NCBI RefSeq assembly: GCF_902806685.2
Contig: NC_048557.2
Location: forward strand, 1,984,001 to 2,048,000
Reading direction: 5' to 3'
DNA length: 64,000 nt
Source of the DNA: Maniola hyperantus
Lineage: Eukaryota > Arthropoda > Insecta > Lepidoptera > Nymphalidae
The translations under genes and the position numbers were made by a program. Positions 55,001-62,660 of this stretch are shown here, in pieces; positions within the stretch are counted from its first letter, which is position 1; the number at the start of each line of letters is the position of its first letter. Below the pieces are notes generated by a model. It was not told where the DNA came from. It worked only from the letters and a program-made list of their open reading frames with translations, and searched no databases.

Positions 55001-56881
55001 TCCGTAGTTCCATACCCTTCAAAAGACCCATTTAGTGGGTGAGTCAATCAGAAATATTGGCATTTTTGTGATGATTAAGTAGCCCAGCCCAGGCCACAGT
55101 ACTTTTGCAATTTATTTAATAAAATTCTAACACTGATTTTGACGGACAACGCACAGCTTAAAATGAAAATTGGGTAAAATAAAGGGTGAAAGCTGGTATA
55201 AAAGTACATCATTTTGAAATTTCGTATTTTAGCTTCTGTTTTTAAATAAAAGTCAGTTGTATCAGCGTCTTTGGACATTCATCCCCAAAGGGGGTAAAAT
55301 AAGGAACTAATTTCAGAACAGTCGGATAATTTCTAAGATATGTTATTTATAGGAAATAATACCTATAGAGCGCACAGATACTAAAAAGATCTGAGGATCA
55401 GTCCAAAATCCGTTCTTTGGAAATTAGAACTGTCGATACGACAATGAAATATGGAACTGAGTAATACTGCGTGGTGACTGATGAACCGCTGACAAAGGCT
55501 GATCGCTACAACGCGTCGCGTTCAACGGCCGAGTGAGTAACAAGGATCGCTCATTGAACAATTCAGTTCTTTAAAAAAGCAAAGGGCGACCTTATCACTA
55601 CAGTGATATCTTCCAAGTTGCTTGGAATTTGAGATTTTGGTTTCTATTTTTAAATAAAAGTCAGTTGTATCGGCGTTTTTGGAAATTCATCTCCTAATGG
55701 GATAAAACAAGTACATAACTGGTTTGATAACAGTCAGATATTTTCAGAGATGTGTTGCCGCTGGAAAATAGTGTAGGGCACACGCTAGTAGTTAGATAAA
55801 AAGATCTGAGGATCAGTCCAAAATCCAGTTTTTGGAAATTAGAACTATCGATACGATAATGAACTATGGCAAATGTGAGTAATAACTAATAATGCGTGGT
55901 AACTGATGAACCGCTGACAAAGGCTGATCGCTACAAAGCGTCGCGGGCAAACGGCCGACTGGGTAACAAAGGTCGTGCATTGAACAATAATTCAGTTAAT
56001 TAGTTTGCCGTTTTCTGTGCTCAAATTTTACGCCAATTTGCTCTTAACATCACTAAATGCTTCAATTCAGACTGAAATTTGAACTACAACGGATTACAAT
56101 ATCCAGATTGTCCTAGAACATTTTGTTATTAAAACTCTGTTTCAGCACTTTCAACTAATTTATCTCCTTTTAAGCATAGAGCTTTTTGGTAGAATTTTAT
56201 TAACGCAATTACCTACGCGAATCATTTTATTGTTGTTATAGATATAAAATTAAGCCAGATATCGATTTTAATCTCCATTATCTATGCCCGATAACAAGAA
56301 ATGTAGTAAAGTTATTATTTATTTTGAAAATCATGTCCTGCGTACGTAAATAAATTAAGGCCAATTCAAAGGTGTTTAGTTTGTTTAAAAATAGATTAGT
56401 TTCCTAAATAACGGCGAAATACCAAAAGTTGATTTGCGTCTATCTCGCTCTTAAGTAGGTATGACCTGCCCATAAATGTTTTTTTTTTAAATTATAAACA
56501 TAAAAAAACCCACGAAAGTTTTGCAATTGCAGCAGCATGCTCTCACGCACGGTCACATGGTAACAAAGAGAGCACCCTTAAAGTCACACCCTTATATAGT
56601 TGGAAAATAAAATTGATCAACTCATTTCACGAATGTGGTTGGCGTACGTCCCAGCCGCGCGGTTTTTAAAAATCCGTTTTAACTCACCGTATGCGGTTGG
56701 TGTCGCGATGCGCGGTCTCCACGGTGACGAGGAAGACGGCGTGGCTGCGGCTCGAGTGCTCGTTCATGTCCGTGCGGCCGGCCGCGCGGTTGCGGTTGCC
56801 GGCCCGCATCGCGCGCACCATCTCCGCGGCTGACTTGCACACCACCGACGTCATCTCGGGGATGTAGAAGCCGTTTAACTC
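37011..56881 (-). CDS. Klp68D: Kinesin-2 motor subunit, KIF3B/Klp68D type (5' part off window)
   Basis: This is a plus-end microtubule motor of heterotrimeric kinesin-2, the anterograde intraflagellar and axonal transport motor. Exons in coding order: 56688-56881, 42657-42821, 41473-41609, 40111-40275, 39463-39784, 38747-38977 and 37011-37209. All are GT-AG, phases match, and together they give 470 residues. About 180 N-terminal residues, with the ATP P-loop, lie beyond the window. Present are switch I (MNEHSSRSH, 39-47), switch II (DLAGSE, 73-78), VPYRDSKLTRILQDSLGGN, NIGPASYNYDET and the neck linker region (IKNKPVRNEDPKDA). A coiled-coil follows, from about 190 to 370. A basic-then-acidic hinge (RRKRAPRPKP, then EPEEE), GGGGKDLINNLNE and LQQEVDHKTQRLKK match KIF3B better than KIF3A or KIF17. 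The tail block (DSFVPEAG.., then RPLAHSGTRRP) also fits. The hinge is shorter than in vertebrates. The last exon could instead splice out at AAG/GTAACC near 37020. Confidence 0.93.
37340..37803. mobile_element. Harbinger-like MITE in the kinesin last intron
   Basis: Long inverted ends: GGCCCCATTAGTGCGTTGCG, and inverted on the right AAGCCCCATTAGTACGTTGC with repeated GCGACGACGCAACG. Inside, at 37483, a plus-strand frame MDRYKRVLLLLLSRHRRNKR breaks after about 25 codons. It resembles the start of PIF/Harbinger transposases, so the element probably descends from one by internal deletion. Confidence 0.65.
37804..38025. mobile_element. Second Harbinger-like fragment
   Basis: CGCAACGCTGCGTTGTAAAT, TTCGATCGATGAACTGATAC and CGCAGTACTGCTGTCGCG resemble 48930-49060 (TTTGTAAATCCAAATAATTT, CGATCAATGAACTGATGCGC). 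Class inferred from similarity of ends to 37340-37803. Confidence 0.4.
38394..38577 (+). mobile_element. Helitron-like element, family D
   Basis: TCTATATATAAAAATGAATC, GCTGAATGTGTTGCTGATCG, TTCCTTGAAGTACGGGGATG and GGTACGAAGTTCGTCGGGGC, ending AGCTAGTA. It has a 5' TC and a 3' CTAGT after a short hairpin. A 3' remnant of this family may be at about 54565-54592. Confidence 0.8.
39149..39340 (+). mobile_element. Helitron-like element, family B
   Basis: TCTATATATATAAAAGGAAA, GCTGACTGACTGAC, CCAGACGGATCAGGCTGAAA and CACGCGGACGAAGTCGCGGG, then AATAAGCTAG. Inside the kinesin intron between the last two coiled-coil exons. Confidence 0.85.
41074..41200 (+). mobile_element. Helitron-like family A head, cut by SINE1
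   Basis: ATATTATAAATGCGAAAGTG, TTGGTTTGTCCTTCAATCAC, GGGTATTGTTTAAGGCCTGG and AGAATGACAGAGG. The family A sequence stops where SINE1 begins. Confidence 0.75.
41202..41453 (+). mobile_element. SINE1, partial head
   Basis: TTATTAGTAAGAGGTCATGG, the B box GGGTTCGATTCTCGGCAGGG, body CCAAGCGATTTAGCGTTCTG, and tail AGATTGCAGTCCATGGCTAC. It ends in AATTTAAAAAAAT just before kinesin exon 41473-41609. Confidence 0.8.
41990..42220 (+). mobile_element. SINE2 3' half
   Basis: TTAATGGTGAAGGAAAACAT, CATACCTGAGAGATTTCCC, CGCACTTGGCCAGCGTGGTT and GTAGTGAGCCGGCGATGC, ending (GATGAT)n at about 42178-42210. Confidence 0.8.
42836..43080 (-). mobile_element. RTE-like LINE 3' fragment beside a kinesin exon
   Basis: (CATCAT)n, CAACCAATAGACGTCCACTG, GGGACTTCCACACACCACGG and GTTCCAGCGGCTCCCTGCGA. 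It begins about 14 bp upstream of the acceptor CAG of kinesin exon 42657-42821, so the LINE tail abuts or forms part of the polypyrimidine/branch region. Confidence 0.8.
43160..43275 (+). mobile_element. Helitron-like family B, 5' part
   Basis: GACTGACTTACTGACTGATC, TATCAACGCACAGCTCAAAC, GGACGGATCGGGCCGAAATT. The 3' end is lost. Confidence 0.7.
43355..43487. mobile_element. hAT-type MITE, second copy
   Basis: CAGTGGCGTGCAGGTCATAG .. TCCTGTGCACGCCACTG. It is flanked by TCATTCAG and CCATTCAG (43347-43354, 43488-43495; 7 of 8 identical). Interior nearly identical to 9464-9606. Confidence 0.85.
43862..44096. mobile_element. MITE with GCACGCGCACGAA ends
   Basis: The left GATACACACCTGCGCACGCG and CACGAATCGTTCAC mirror the right GGTTCGTGCGTGTGCGCAAG and TATGGATGCACC. 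Subterminal GTGCATGTTGTAC / GTGTGCATGG motifs are also present. Class uncertain. Confidence 0.6.
44254..44385 (-). mobile_element. SINE2 remnant
   Basis: ATCATCATGATCAACCCATA, then AAGGTGTACTCAAGATGTTT and TCCGTCACTGTTACAGCAGT. Inverted SINE2 body, decayed. Confidence 0.5.
45160..45308 (+). mobile_element. RTE-like LINE 3' fragment
   Basis: AAGATCCCCCACTAGGTAGA, GGCGGCGCAAGACCGTGGCG, CCTATGTCCAGCACTGGACG, TCTATCGGTTGATGATGAT. Confidence 0.8.
46006..46170 (+). mobile_element. Helitron-like family A, 3' truncated
   Basis: CATATTATAAATGTGAAAGT, TTGGTTTGTCGTTCAATCAC, GACCTCGAGAGTGACATAGG and AGTCCCCACGGGATTTTATT. It then runs into a TTTATATTTATATTT stretch. Confidence 0.75.
46311..46992 (+). 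repeat. Tandem duplication, about 330-bp unit
   Basis: Copy 1 is 46311 to about 46638 and copy 2 is 46654-46992, offset 343 bp. Both read AGTGGGTGCTACGCCATATG, GACGTCACGAGGGCTCTCCC, CTGACCGGTACCGATT, CACATCGTTCGAAAATCGAT and CAGTAAACTTAGAA. They differ by scattered substitutions and small indels, for example CATGTGTAGTGG against TATGTGTATAGTGCTAGTGG. No open frame is conserved. Confidence 0.9.
46995..47256 (-). mobile_element. SINE2, near full length
   Basis: ATCATCATCAACTACCCATC, GCCGGCTCACTACTGAG, ACGATGTTTTCCTTCACCGT and GAGATCGAGCGCCGGACCCT (inverted B box). The A-box end is weak. Confidence 0.75.
47840..48175 (+). pseudogene. Possible retroelement coding remnant
   Basis: An open frame of about 100 codons from 47855 includes GVWENLRHQSTRQIAQDGR, then ARKATVRKKWKRILKRA and TTTTSL. 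The R/K..W..I...AT pattern resembles the last residues of some non-LTR polymerases, and GCCGAGTTTCTCAGTTACAT after it resembles their 3' UTRs. The frame runs on into a Helitron. Identity is uncertain. Confidence 0.3.
48186..48424 (+). mobile_element. Helitron-like family A with inverted extra head
   Basis: A full plus-strand unit (AATAAATGCGAAAGTGTGTT .. GTCGCGGGCATCAGCTAGTC) is preceded at 48186-48215 by an inverted copy of its own head (ACAAACACACTTTCGCATTT). This makes a palindromic junction centred near 48217. Confidence 0.8.
48606..48844 (+). mobile_element. SINE1 body and tail
   Basis: TCTGGTCTGGTCTGGTGGGA (one extra TCTGG unit), GGCTTCGGCCGTGGCTAGTT, CCGGTACGATGCCGTGTAGA and GCAGTCAAGGGCTAACTTGT. 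It ends TCTGAATAAAAAAATA. Confidence 0.85.
48930..49060. mobile_element. GC-rich Harbinger-like fragment
   Basis: TTGCCGCAAAGTGCCGCGCG, GCGCGACTGCAGCGCTGC, then CGCGGCCGCAGCGCGGG and GCTGTCGCGCG. Similar to 37804-38025. Confidence 0.4.
49072..49169 (-). mobile_element. Helitron-like family B, 5' half
   Basis: CTGCATGCCAAATTTCAGCC, CGATCCGTCCAGTAGTTTGA, GATAGATCAGTCAGTCAGTC, TTTTATATATTTAGA. The 3' half is missing. Confidence 0.75.
49240..49471 (+). mobile_element. Helitron-like family A with internal hairpin
   Basis: Full length from ATATTATAAATGCGAAAGTG to CGCGGGCATCATCTAGTAGG. In its middle, 49325-49343 is exactly inverted at 49356-49374 (CAGAGCTAGCTTATATCCT), separated by a 12-base loop. 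Sister copies lack this second arm. Confidence 0.85.
50288..50422. mobile_element. MITE, CGACAGGT family, best copy
   Basis: GTATAGTACGCGACAGGTCG, then AAATGGCAATCGGGGT at the left. The right is the inverse: ACCCCGATTGCCATCTCGAC, then CTATCGCGTACTATAC. The inverted ends are about 36 bp with very few mismatches, and the interior GATGTCCCGC/GCGGGGCATC is also inverted. Confidence 0.85.
50443..51080 (-). repeat. GGTTCCGTAC repeat split by a Helitron-like element
   Basis: The left part begins TTAGGGTTCCGTACCTCAAA. The right part ends GCGAGTCTGACTCGCACTTG, then GCCGG. Between them, 50775-50984 is a minus-strand family A element (CTAGCTGATGCCCGCGACTT .. TTTCGCATTTATAA). Confidence 0.8.
50775..50984 (-). 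mobile_element. Helitron-like family A, nested
   Basis: Starts ACTAGCTGATGCCCGCGACT with GC hairpin CGCGACTTCGTCCACG, continues TTTCCGGGATAAAAGTAGCC, and ends ACTTTCGCATTTATAAC. It sits in the GGTTCCGTAC repeat at a spot read as ATGCATTA/TTTTTGATTTATCG. Confidence 0.85.
51378..51602 (-). mobile_element. Helitron-like family B
   Basis: AATAGCTTATGCTCGCGACT, TCGTCCGCGTGGACTACACA, AGCCCGATCCGTCGAATAGT, GTCAGTCAGTCACCTTTTCC. Full length. Confidence 0.8.
51655..51960 (+). other. LINE scrap and an unrecognised frame
   Basis: 51655-51735 is a scrap of the RTE-like tail (CCACTAGGTGGACAAACGAC, GCAGGGAGCCGCTGG). From 51740 a 72-codon frame includes IPERYDLVPNQISKLLGVDL and ends NAIVIMGGE, where a Helitron fragment interrupts it. 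It could be a transposon protein fragment; I do not recognise it. Confidence 0.3.
51949..52256 (+). mobile_element. Chimeric Helitron-like block (A + inverted B + B)
   Basis: A family A middle (GGAGAGTGACATAGGCTTCT .. AAATCCACGCGG) stops at 52028. An inverted family B head follows (TTGATAGATCAGTCACTCAC .. TTTATATATTTATA). Then comes a plus-strand family B unit ending GACGAAGTCGCGAGCATAAG and CTAGTC. Confidence 0.75.
52257..54184. other. No gene recognised in this part of the kinesin intron
   Basis: AT-rich intron sequence. A Helitron-like 3' remnant (ACATGCGGATGAAGTCGCGT, GCAAAAACTAGT) is at about 53157-53187. An open stretch of 97 codons at 53594-53887 has no family resemblance. Confidence 0.45.
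54185..54435 (+). mobile_element. Helitron-like family B with small insertions
   Basis: TCTAAATATATAAAAGGAAA, AGACGGATCGGGCTGAAAGG, ATTCAACCCCTAAGGGGGTG and GACGTAGTCGCGAGCATAAG. Contains extra CAACTCAAAACGCACG and GATAGATAGATA. Confidence 0.8.
55195..56010 (+). repeat. Direct duplication, about 400-bp unit
   Basis: Copy 1 is about 55195-55590 and copy 2 about 55620-56010. Shared blocks in order: TTTTTAAATAAAAGTCAGTT, AAAAAGATCTGAGGATCAGT, CCAAAATCC, TGATGAACCGCTGACAAAGG, CTGATCGCTACAA and ACGGCCGA. Divergence is visibly higher than for the 46311 tandem, so this duplication is older. Non-coding. Confidence 0.85.
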
Positions 56882-57709
56882 CTACGCACAAAGGGAAAAT
56901 ATTTGTTAGTTTTTTTTTTTTGGTAGCAAATTCTTCTCCTTAGATCTAATGGTGCGTAACTACTGACCAATTTTATTTTGAGTATTAGGTATAGTACATT
57001 CAATATTAACTGGTGTGTTTCCACTATAGACCGCCATTAGCAATAACAATAGGATTACATTTGACATGCCACGTAAACAATAGGGGTAATAAACCAAACA
57101 CTTATGGAGCCCATTCATTTTTAAAGGAGCCGGTTCAACCTTATATGTATATTTTGTTGCAAACCAACCAGTGTTGATACTCTTGAATTCACCCGTCACG
57201 ACTTAATCCTATTGTTATTGCTAATGACGGTCTCAAGTGGAGACACGCCAGTTAAAATTGAATGCACTATACATTACAATGTTGCAGCACCGACCAGAGG
57301 AATATTCGCTTTTGTAATACTCACTCAATAAGGATTTAGTACAGCAATGTTCGAAGTTGTATCGTTTGACGTACTCACCGACCGACGCGACGACGACGTA
57401 GCATTCTAACCCGAGATGTTACATGTTACAAGCGAATGCATATGAGCCAGTATCAGTCAGCTCTCGATAAGAAAGTTGAAACTACGTATTAGCACAGAAT
57501 AGTTAATAGTACCTTTCAGGTAGTTAGTTAGAAACACGTAGTGCTGAAAAGCACACCTTCTACAGTTGGTATCTGTGCAGATACTCCTCAAAGGTTAACT
57601 GGACCTGATGGATCGGATGAAATCCTTTAGGTATAGGAGTTATTGGACAAACTAGAAACTTGAGATAATCTGTAATATTCCCTTTACCTCTCCAACTATA
57701 AGCGTCAGG
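56882..57709. other. Kinesin intron sequence upstream of exon 56688-56881
   Basis: The acceptor GTGCGTAG adjoins the exon at 56882-56889. An imperfect inverted pair (ACACCAGTTAATATTGAATG with ACTATAGACCGCCATTAG, against TGACGGTCTCAAGTGG and CAGTTAAAATTGAATGC) spans about 56985-57270 and may be another MITE. No motor-domain exon is visible. Confidence 0.45.
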
Positions 57710-57820
57710 CTTGTGCTAGGAGTAGATACGACAATAGTGCAACAGGCGGGATTTGAACCGTCGACCTTTCGGTTTCTCAGTCCACTTCTTTACCGTTTGA
57801 GCTATTGAGGCTCTAGATGA
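57710..57820 (-). mobile_element. SINE3 (tRNA-Phe-like), truncated
   Basis: AAGCGTCAGGCTTGTGCTAG, GGCGGGATTTGAACCGTCGA and CCTTTCGGTTTCTCAGTCCA, then TTTGAGCTATTGAGGCTC. Inverted relative to 57964-58138. Confidence 0.75.
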
Positions 57821-57963
57821 CCTCAGGATCTTTTTAACGAAAGTGAAAAGAGCTTTTGTAGGAGATTTGACTAGGAAACTAAAGAGCAGTAGAGTCATAA
57901 AGAGGTAAAAATTAAAGGCTGATAATATCGAGAAAATAAAAGAATGTTTTAATAGATAATATT

Positions 57964-58138
57964 AGAACCTCAATAGCTCAACCGGTATAGGAGTGGACTG
58001 AAAACCGAAAGGTCGACGGTTCAAATCCCGCCCGTTGCACTATTGTCCTACCTAGTCCTAGCACAAGCCTGACGCTTAATTGGAGAGGAAAGGGGAATAT
58101 TAGTCATTTAATATGGCTAATATTCTTTAAAAATAAAT
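57964..58138 (+). mobile_element. SINE3 (tRNA-Phe-like)
   Basis: GAACCTCAATAGCTCAACCG, GACTGAAAACCGAAAGGTCG, GACGGTTCAAATCCCGCCC, CAAGCCTGACGCTTAATTGG, ending in TTTAAAAATAAATAAAAAAT. It faces 57710-57820 about 145 bp away. Confidence 0.8.
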
Positions 58139-58462
58139 AAAAAATAGTATGTGTACAGTTTTCAAATCGTAGATGATTGATACACCGCACACGATAGAAT
58201 CGCGAGTAGTTCAATGTTTGCAAACTCGTTAGGTCCAAGTAGCACATCCGTCAACTTAATGCAAACTAATTACGGCCTCACGTTCAATCTCACATTAAAT
58301 TTATTCGTATACATACATGGTAAATAAAGAATCGACTGTTTACCTTGCTACGTAAATGTTAGACGAATAAACATGTAAAATTACATAATATTGATTTGAG
58401 TTTGCATCGATGGTCAACTTCATAATATTATGTTGATTCAGTGGCTCTACCGCGGTTGTTTG

Positions 58463-58615
58463 ATAGCTACAATGTCACGATCGCAATCATCTCTGATTGG
58501 TTAATGCTCGCTCACTATTGGCCACAATGCATTGTTGCAACAAGAATCGCACAAATTCAGCCAATCAGAACAATTGAGATTGTAATAATGATTGATGCAG
58601 GTTTTAGACAATCGC
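58463..58615. mobile_element. MITE, GTCGATT family copy
   Basis: GATAGCTACAATGTCACGAT, ATCTCTGATTGGTTAATGCT, CACAAATTCAGCCAATCAGA and GATGCAGGTTTTAGACAATC. Matches 20613-20790, with the outer ends decayed. Confidence 0.75.
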
Positions 58616-58701
58616 CCTGCTGGATACATGTATGATGTACGAGTATTATAGCATTATTCAACGCTAAGTAAATCTCAGGATTTGTACATTCCTTTCCTAT
58701 C

Positions 58702-58912
58702 TAAATATATAAAAGGAAAAAGTGACTGACTGACTGATCTATCAACGCACAACTCAAACTGCTTACCAGACGGATCGGGCTGAAATTTGGCATGCAGATA
58801 GATAGCTATTATAACGTAGACGAAAGGATTTTTGAAAATTCTACCTAAAATAGGGGTAAGTAGGGGACATTTATGTAGACCACGCGGACGAAGTCGCGGG
58901 CATAAGCTAGTA
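58702..58912 (+). mobile_element. Helitron-like family B
   Basis: TCTAAATATATAAAAGGAAA .. CACGCGGACGAAGTCGCGGG, then CATAAGCTAGT. Full length, with CTGCTTACCAGACGG carrying a small insertion. Confidence 0.85.
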
Positions 58913-59283
58913 ATACTATAAATTCAGTCTAAGAGTGCCCAGTTACCCAAGTTCCTACTCAATTCTTATTGTTATTCATAAAAACACCGGCGCCGGGCGT
59001 TTTAGCCTTACAAGGACTGAGGAAATTAATTCCTATTGAGAAAAACTACTTATACAACTTCTCGCATAAATCAATGCGTAATTAGATACTTTATAAAGAC
59101 TAATTATTCTATTATGCAGTCTATTAAAGCCAGCATCAGTGGTTTGTTTATGTTCGTGTTGAAGAGAAATCAATGAATGAATCAGTCTTGACTGAGCAGT
59201 CTCATCATCATCATCATCCTGCGATGCTATACCTATTAATCCTTTTGTGGATCTTCTCCTACAGTTTTCTCCCATTGACCGCG

Positions 59284-59475
59284 GTTCTTACCGGCAAAGC
59301 CATGCCGCCAAGCGATTTAGCATTCCAGTACGATGCCGTGTAGAAACCGATTAGGGGTATAAAAAGTTTTATTAAACTGCCGTACCCCTTCCAGGTTAGC
59401 CCGCTTCCATAGACTGCATCATTGATTACCATCAGGTGAGAGATAGTCAAGGGCTAATTTGTATCAGAATAAAAA
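59284..59475 (+). mobile_element. SINE1 3' part
   Basis: TCTTACCGGCAAAGCCATGC, CGATGCCGTGTAGAAACCGA, CCTTCCAGGTTAGCCCGCTT and AGTCAAGGGCTAATTTGTAT. Confidence 0.8.
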
Positions 59476-59619
59476 AAACATTTCAGCCAATGCTTTTTGG
59501 CCTGTCTTATGATCTTTTCTGCTGAGGCTTCCGTCTATAAGTGATTTTTACGCGTATTTGGCATTTGTCTCAGTTCCAGATGACCTTTCCATTTTTACGT
59601 ATTAAGTTCTAATCCATCC

Positions 59620-59790
59620 ATACTAATATTATAAATGCGAAAATGTGTCTGTCTGTCTGTCTGCTAGCCTTTCACGGTCCATCCGTTCAAACCATTTTGA
59701 CGAAATTTGGTACAGCGATAGCTTGCATCCCGGGGAAGGACATGGGCTACTTTTTATCCCGAAAAATCACAGAGTTCCCACGGGATTTAA
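59620..59790 (+). mobile_element. Helitron-like family A, 3' truncated
   Basis: TACTAATATTATAAATGCGA, CTGTCTGTCTGTCTGCTAGC, GGTACAGCGATAGCTTGCAT, AGAGTTCCCACGGGATTTAA. The hairpin and CTAGT end are gone. Confidence 0.8.
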
Positions 59791-60214
59791 AAAAAAACTA
59801 AAATCTCTACTTTAAACTTTATGCCCTAGATTTAATCATGTGGGCTTTGTACAATTATAATGTGAGATGATATTACAAGAAGCTGCAAGCGTAAAATTGA
59901 TGTAGCGTCATAACACGTTCTATCAATTTTTGCACAATCGCACAATTAGTTATGGCCATAAATAAGGGTTGCCAAACGTCTATCTATCGTCTATTTTGAC
60001 CACAATCAAAATCTTATTTTTCTGTATCTGTGCTTTTTCTGTCCAGCCCTGTCACAAATCTTCGATGACCATTCGTTTGTTTTTGTATCCTAATATAAAC
60101 CCTAAGCCATAGGTACTTCAACGGTCATACTGCAACAGAATATTTAAGATTTTTAAGTGAGAAAGCGTGGGAGGGAAAATCCTAAAATCTGAAGCGCATA
60201 TCTTTATCTTTATA

Positions 60215-60424
60215 AATATATAAAAGGATTGACTGACTGACTGATCTATCAACGCACAGCTCAAACTACTGGACGGATCGGGCTGAAATTTGGCATGCAG
60301 ATAGCTATTATGACGTAGGCATTCACTAAGAAAGGATTTTTGAAAATTCAAGCCCTAAGGGGGTGAAATAGGGGTTCAAAATTTGTGTAGTCCACGCGCA
60401 GGAAATCGCGAGCATAAGCTAGTT
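60215..60424 (+). mobile_element. Helitron-like family B
   Basis: AATATATAAAAGGATTGACT, CTACTGGACGGATCGGGCTG, CCCTAAGGGGGTGAAATAGG and CGCAGGAAATCGCGAGCATA, then AGCTAGTTG. Confidence 0.85.
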
Positions 60425-61009
60425 GAAACATATAGGTAAAGGAAAAGGTCAGCGAAAAATATGGGAGGAACTGCCCTAAATCTCTTAAATAGGATGATGA
60501 TGGGATGGCAATACTCTGATTGGTCTTTAGAGATTGGTTGGTTTTTGGAGATGTAATTCCTAAGTGCTGGCAACCATATTGGAAGGGTAATTTGCGCGCA
60601 CAGCGCTGCGCGGGCGCATCCGCGAAGCGTGCGTTTTCACAAGGCTGCGCTTGCGTGCATTAGCCCAAATTTTATTTATTCGTGTATGTGTATGATTCAC
60701 TTATTCGTAATGCATTGTGCCTCTCACTATTACCAATACAAAGATGCTGAATACATAGATCATTATGGTTTATCACAATAGGTAGGTACTTTATTGTGTA
60801 GACGCGGAAGTCTTGATGGGTTTGCGCTATACGTTTTACTTTGTTCATTCAAAAAATCTTTAAATTATTTATCACTAAGATTTTTATGAAATTACCACAT
60901 CCGAAATCTCTTCACATTTCCAAACTCTTCATGAGGAAAAACAGGTATTTTGATATCTATAACAATCGTTTAATCTATTTCTAAATATGACAGGACTAGG
61001 CCCGGTATC

Positions 61010-61140
61010 ACAAGCGGATAGATATGTCATATGTGTTCAGCAGAACCAATCAGAATGTTGATAGATGACGTAAAAAAGTTATCACGTCATCTATCAATAC
61101 TCTGATTGGTCTACTAAATACATATCTGCTCATCTCCATT
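61010..61140. mobile_element. Inverted-repeat element (MITE-like)
   Basis: The strongest pairing is GATAGATGACGT with ACGTCATCTATC and ACCAATCAGA with TCTGATTGGT. A weaker outer pair is AGATATGT..TTCAGCAGA with TCTGCTCATC / ACATATCT. The loop is AAAAAAGTTATC. Confidence 0.75.
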
Positions 61141-61212
61141 TTAGTGACTGGGTCTAATGTTACTCATATTGTACTCAGTGCCTACGATCTTTTTAATTCT
61201 GCAACTAAATCA

Positions 61213-61372
61213 ATATCATCATCATCATCATCATCAGCCTGTAGACATCCACTGTTGGACATAGGCCTTCCCTAAAGAGCGCCACCACACCCGGTCCTCA
61301 GCCTTCCTCATCCAGCCACTTCCCGCCAGCCTCTTTATATTGTCGGTCCATCGTGCTGGAGGGCGAAAGACC
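61213..61372 (-). mobile_element. LINE 3' fragment, second RTE-type family
   Basis: (ATCATC)n, CAGCCTGTAGACATCCACTG, TTGGACATAGGCCTTCCC, CCTCATCCAGCCACTTCCCG and TCGGTCCATCGTGCTGG. The layout matches the other LINE tails but the sequence differs, so it is a separate family. Confidence 0.7.
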
Positions 61373-61696
61373 GACGATAATATCATAATATGCTATATAT
61401 GCCATATGCCAATCAATATGCCATAAACAAATTAAAAGTTGAGCTGATAACTACATTCTTAAATTAATTTTATCCAATCATCTTTGAGACTCGCGAGTAT
61501 GCGCGGAGCGTTTTATGATTCACGCAATAAATTAATTATTAAAAGTGAACATTGGTAGTTAATTATAAATTAATTTTAGCAAAACTACGCTTTCATTGCC
61601 ACCACACGCGGCGTTTCGCTGTCATTATGTTAACCGTCATTTAGGACAATCAAATAAGGACAAATTGCGTGTCGGAAACATTGAGTTGGTCAAAAT

Positions 61697-61893
61697 AGCT
61701 GATTCCCGCGACTTCGTACGCGTGGGAGCTCTTTGATTTTCCGGGATAAAAAGTAGCCTATGTCCCTCTCCAGGACTTAAACTATACCCATGCAAAAAAT
61801 CACGTCGATCCGTTGCTCCGTTGCGACGTGATTGAAGGACTAACTGGTTTATTACCAACAAACAAACACACTTTTACATTTATAATAGGGGTA
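61697..61893 (-). mobile_element. Helitron-like family A
   Basis: AGCTGATTCCCGCGACTTCG, TTCCGGGATAAAAAGTAGCC, ATCACGTCGATCCGTTGCTC, AACACACTTTTACATTTATA. The terminal CTAG is degraded to ATAG. Confidence 0.75.
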
Positions 61894-62567
61894 GTGATGT
61901 GACTGACTGAGGACTGTCCATTACTGAGGTCGGGTTTAATACCAGTATAAGGTAGGATAGTATTGAACACATACATAGTTAACAACACCTAATACCTTAT
62001 TATACAAAGAGCGAGCAAAAACCAGGCAATGATAGATGATTGTAAGCGACTACCACCGACTCTGGGAATGATTTTGTGCGTCCCTTGAATGACCTCATAT
62101 CATACAGAGTAGTGTGGAGGGAAAATCGCAATTTAAAGCTAGTTTACATTATGTACTCAGAAATAATGATTTAGTAGGTAAGTATAACGGAAATAAAAAC
62201 CTATGGTAATTTTACTAGGTTCGTTTTTTTGGTCGAAATTAGAAAAGAAGTCGATCTCGTAACATGGAAATGATCAATAATATAATGTGGTCACGTAAAT
62301 CGTTCACTTTGTGCAGAATTTCAACAAAAAACCGTATTTCTTTGTAAAATAACTGTAGCCTGAAAAGCGAAACGCTAAGTTGGACAAGTGTTACTATTTA
62401 GGACGACTGTTTTAGAACGAAAAATACTTGACAAACTCGATAGTCTCCGATGATAGTTTTATAATGAAAATTTTCAGCACAAAAACTGCTGAAGAAATCA
62501 AAATCGACCTATAAATGTGATTTTTTTATTAGGTGACACCAAGTCGCCTATGCGACAGACATGCGCT

Positions 62568-62660
62568 GGTTAGTCCGCTACCATTTTAGACTGCATCATC
62601 ACTTGCCACCAGGTGAGATTGCAGTAAAGGGTATATTAAGGGTAATTGTAATTGAATTTT
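62568..62660 (+). mobile_element. SINE1 tail fragment
   Basis: TTAGTCCGCTACCATTTTAG, ATCACTTGCCACCAGGTGAG, ATTGCAGTAAAGGG. Decayed. Confidence 0.6.
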
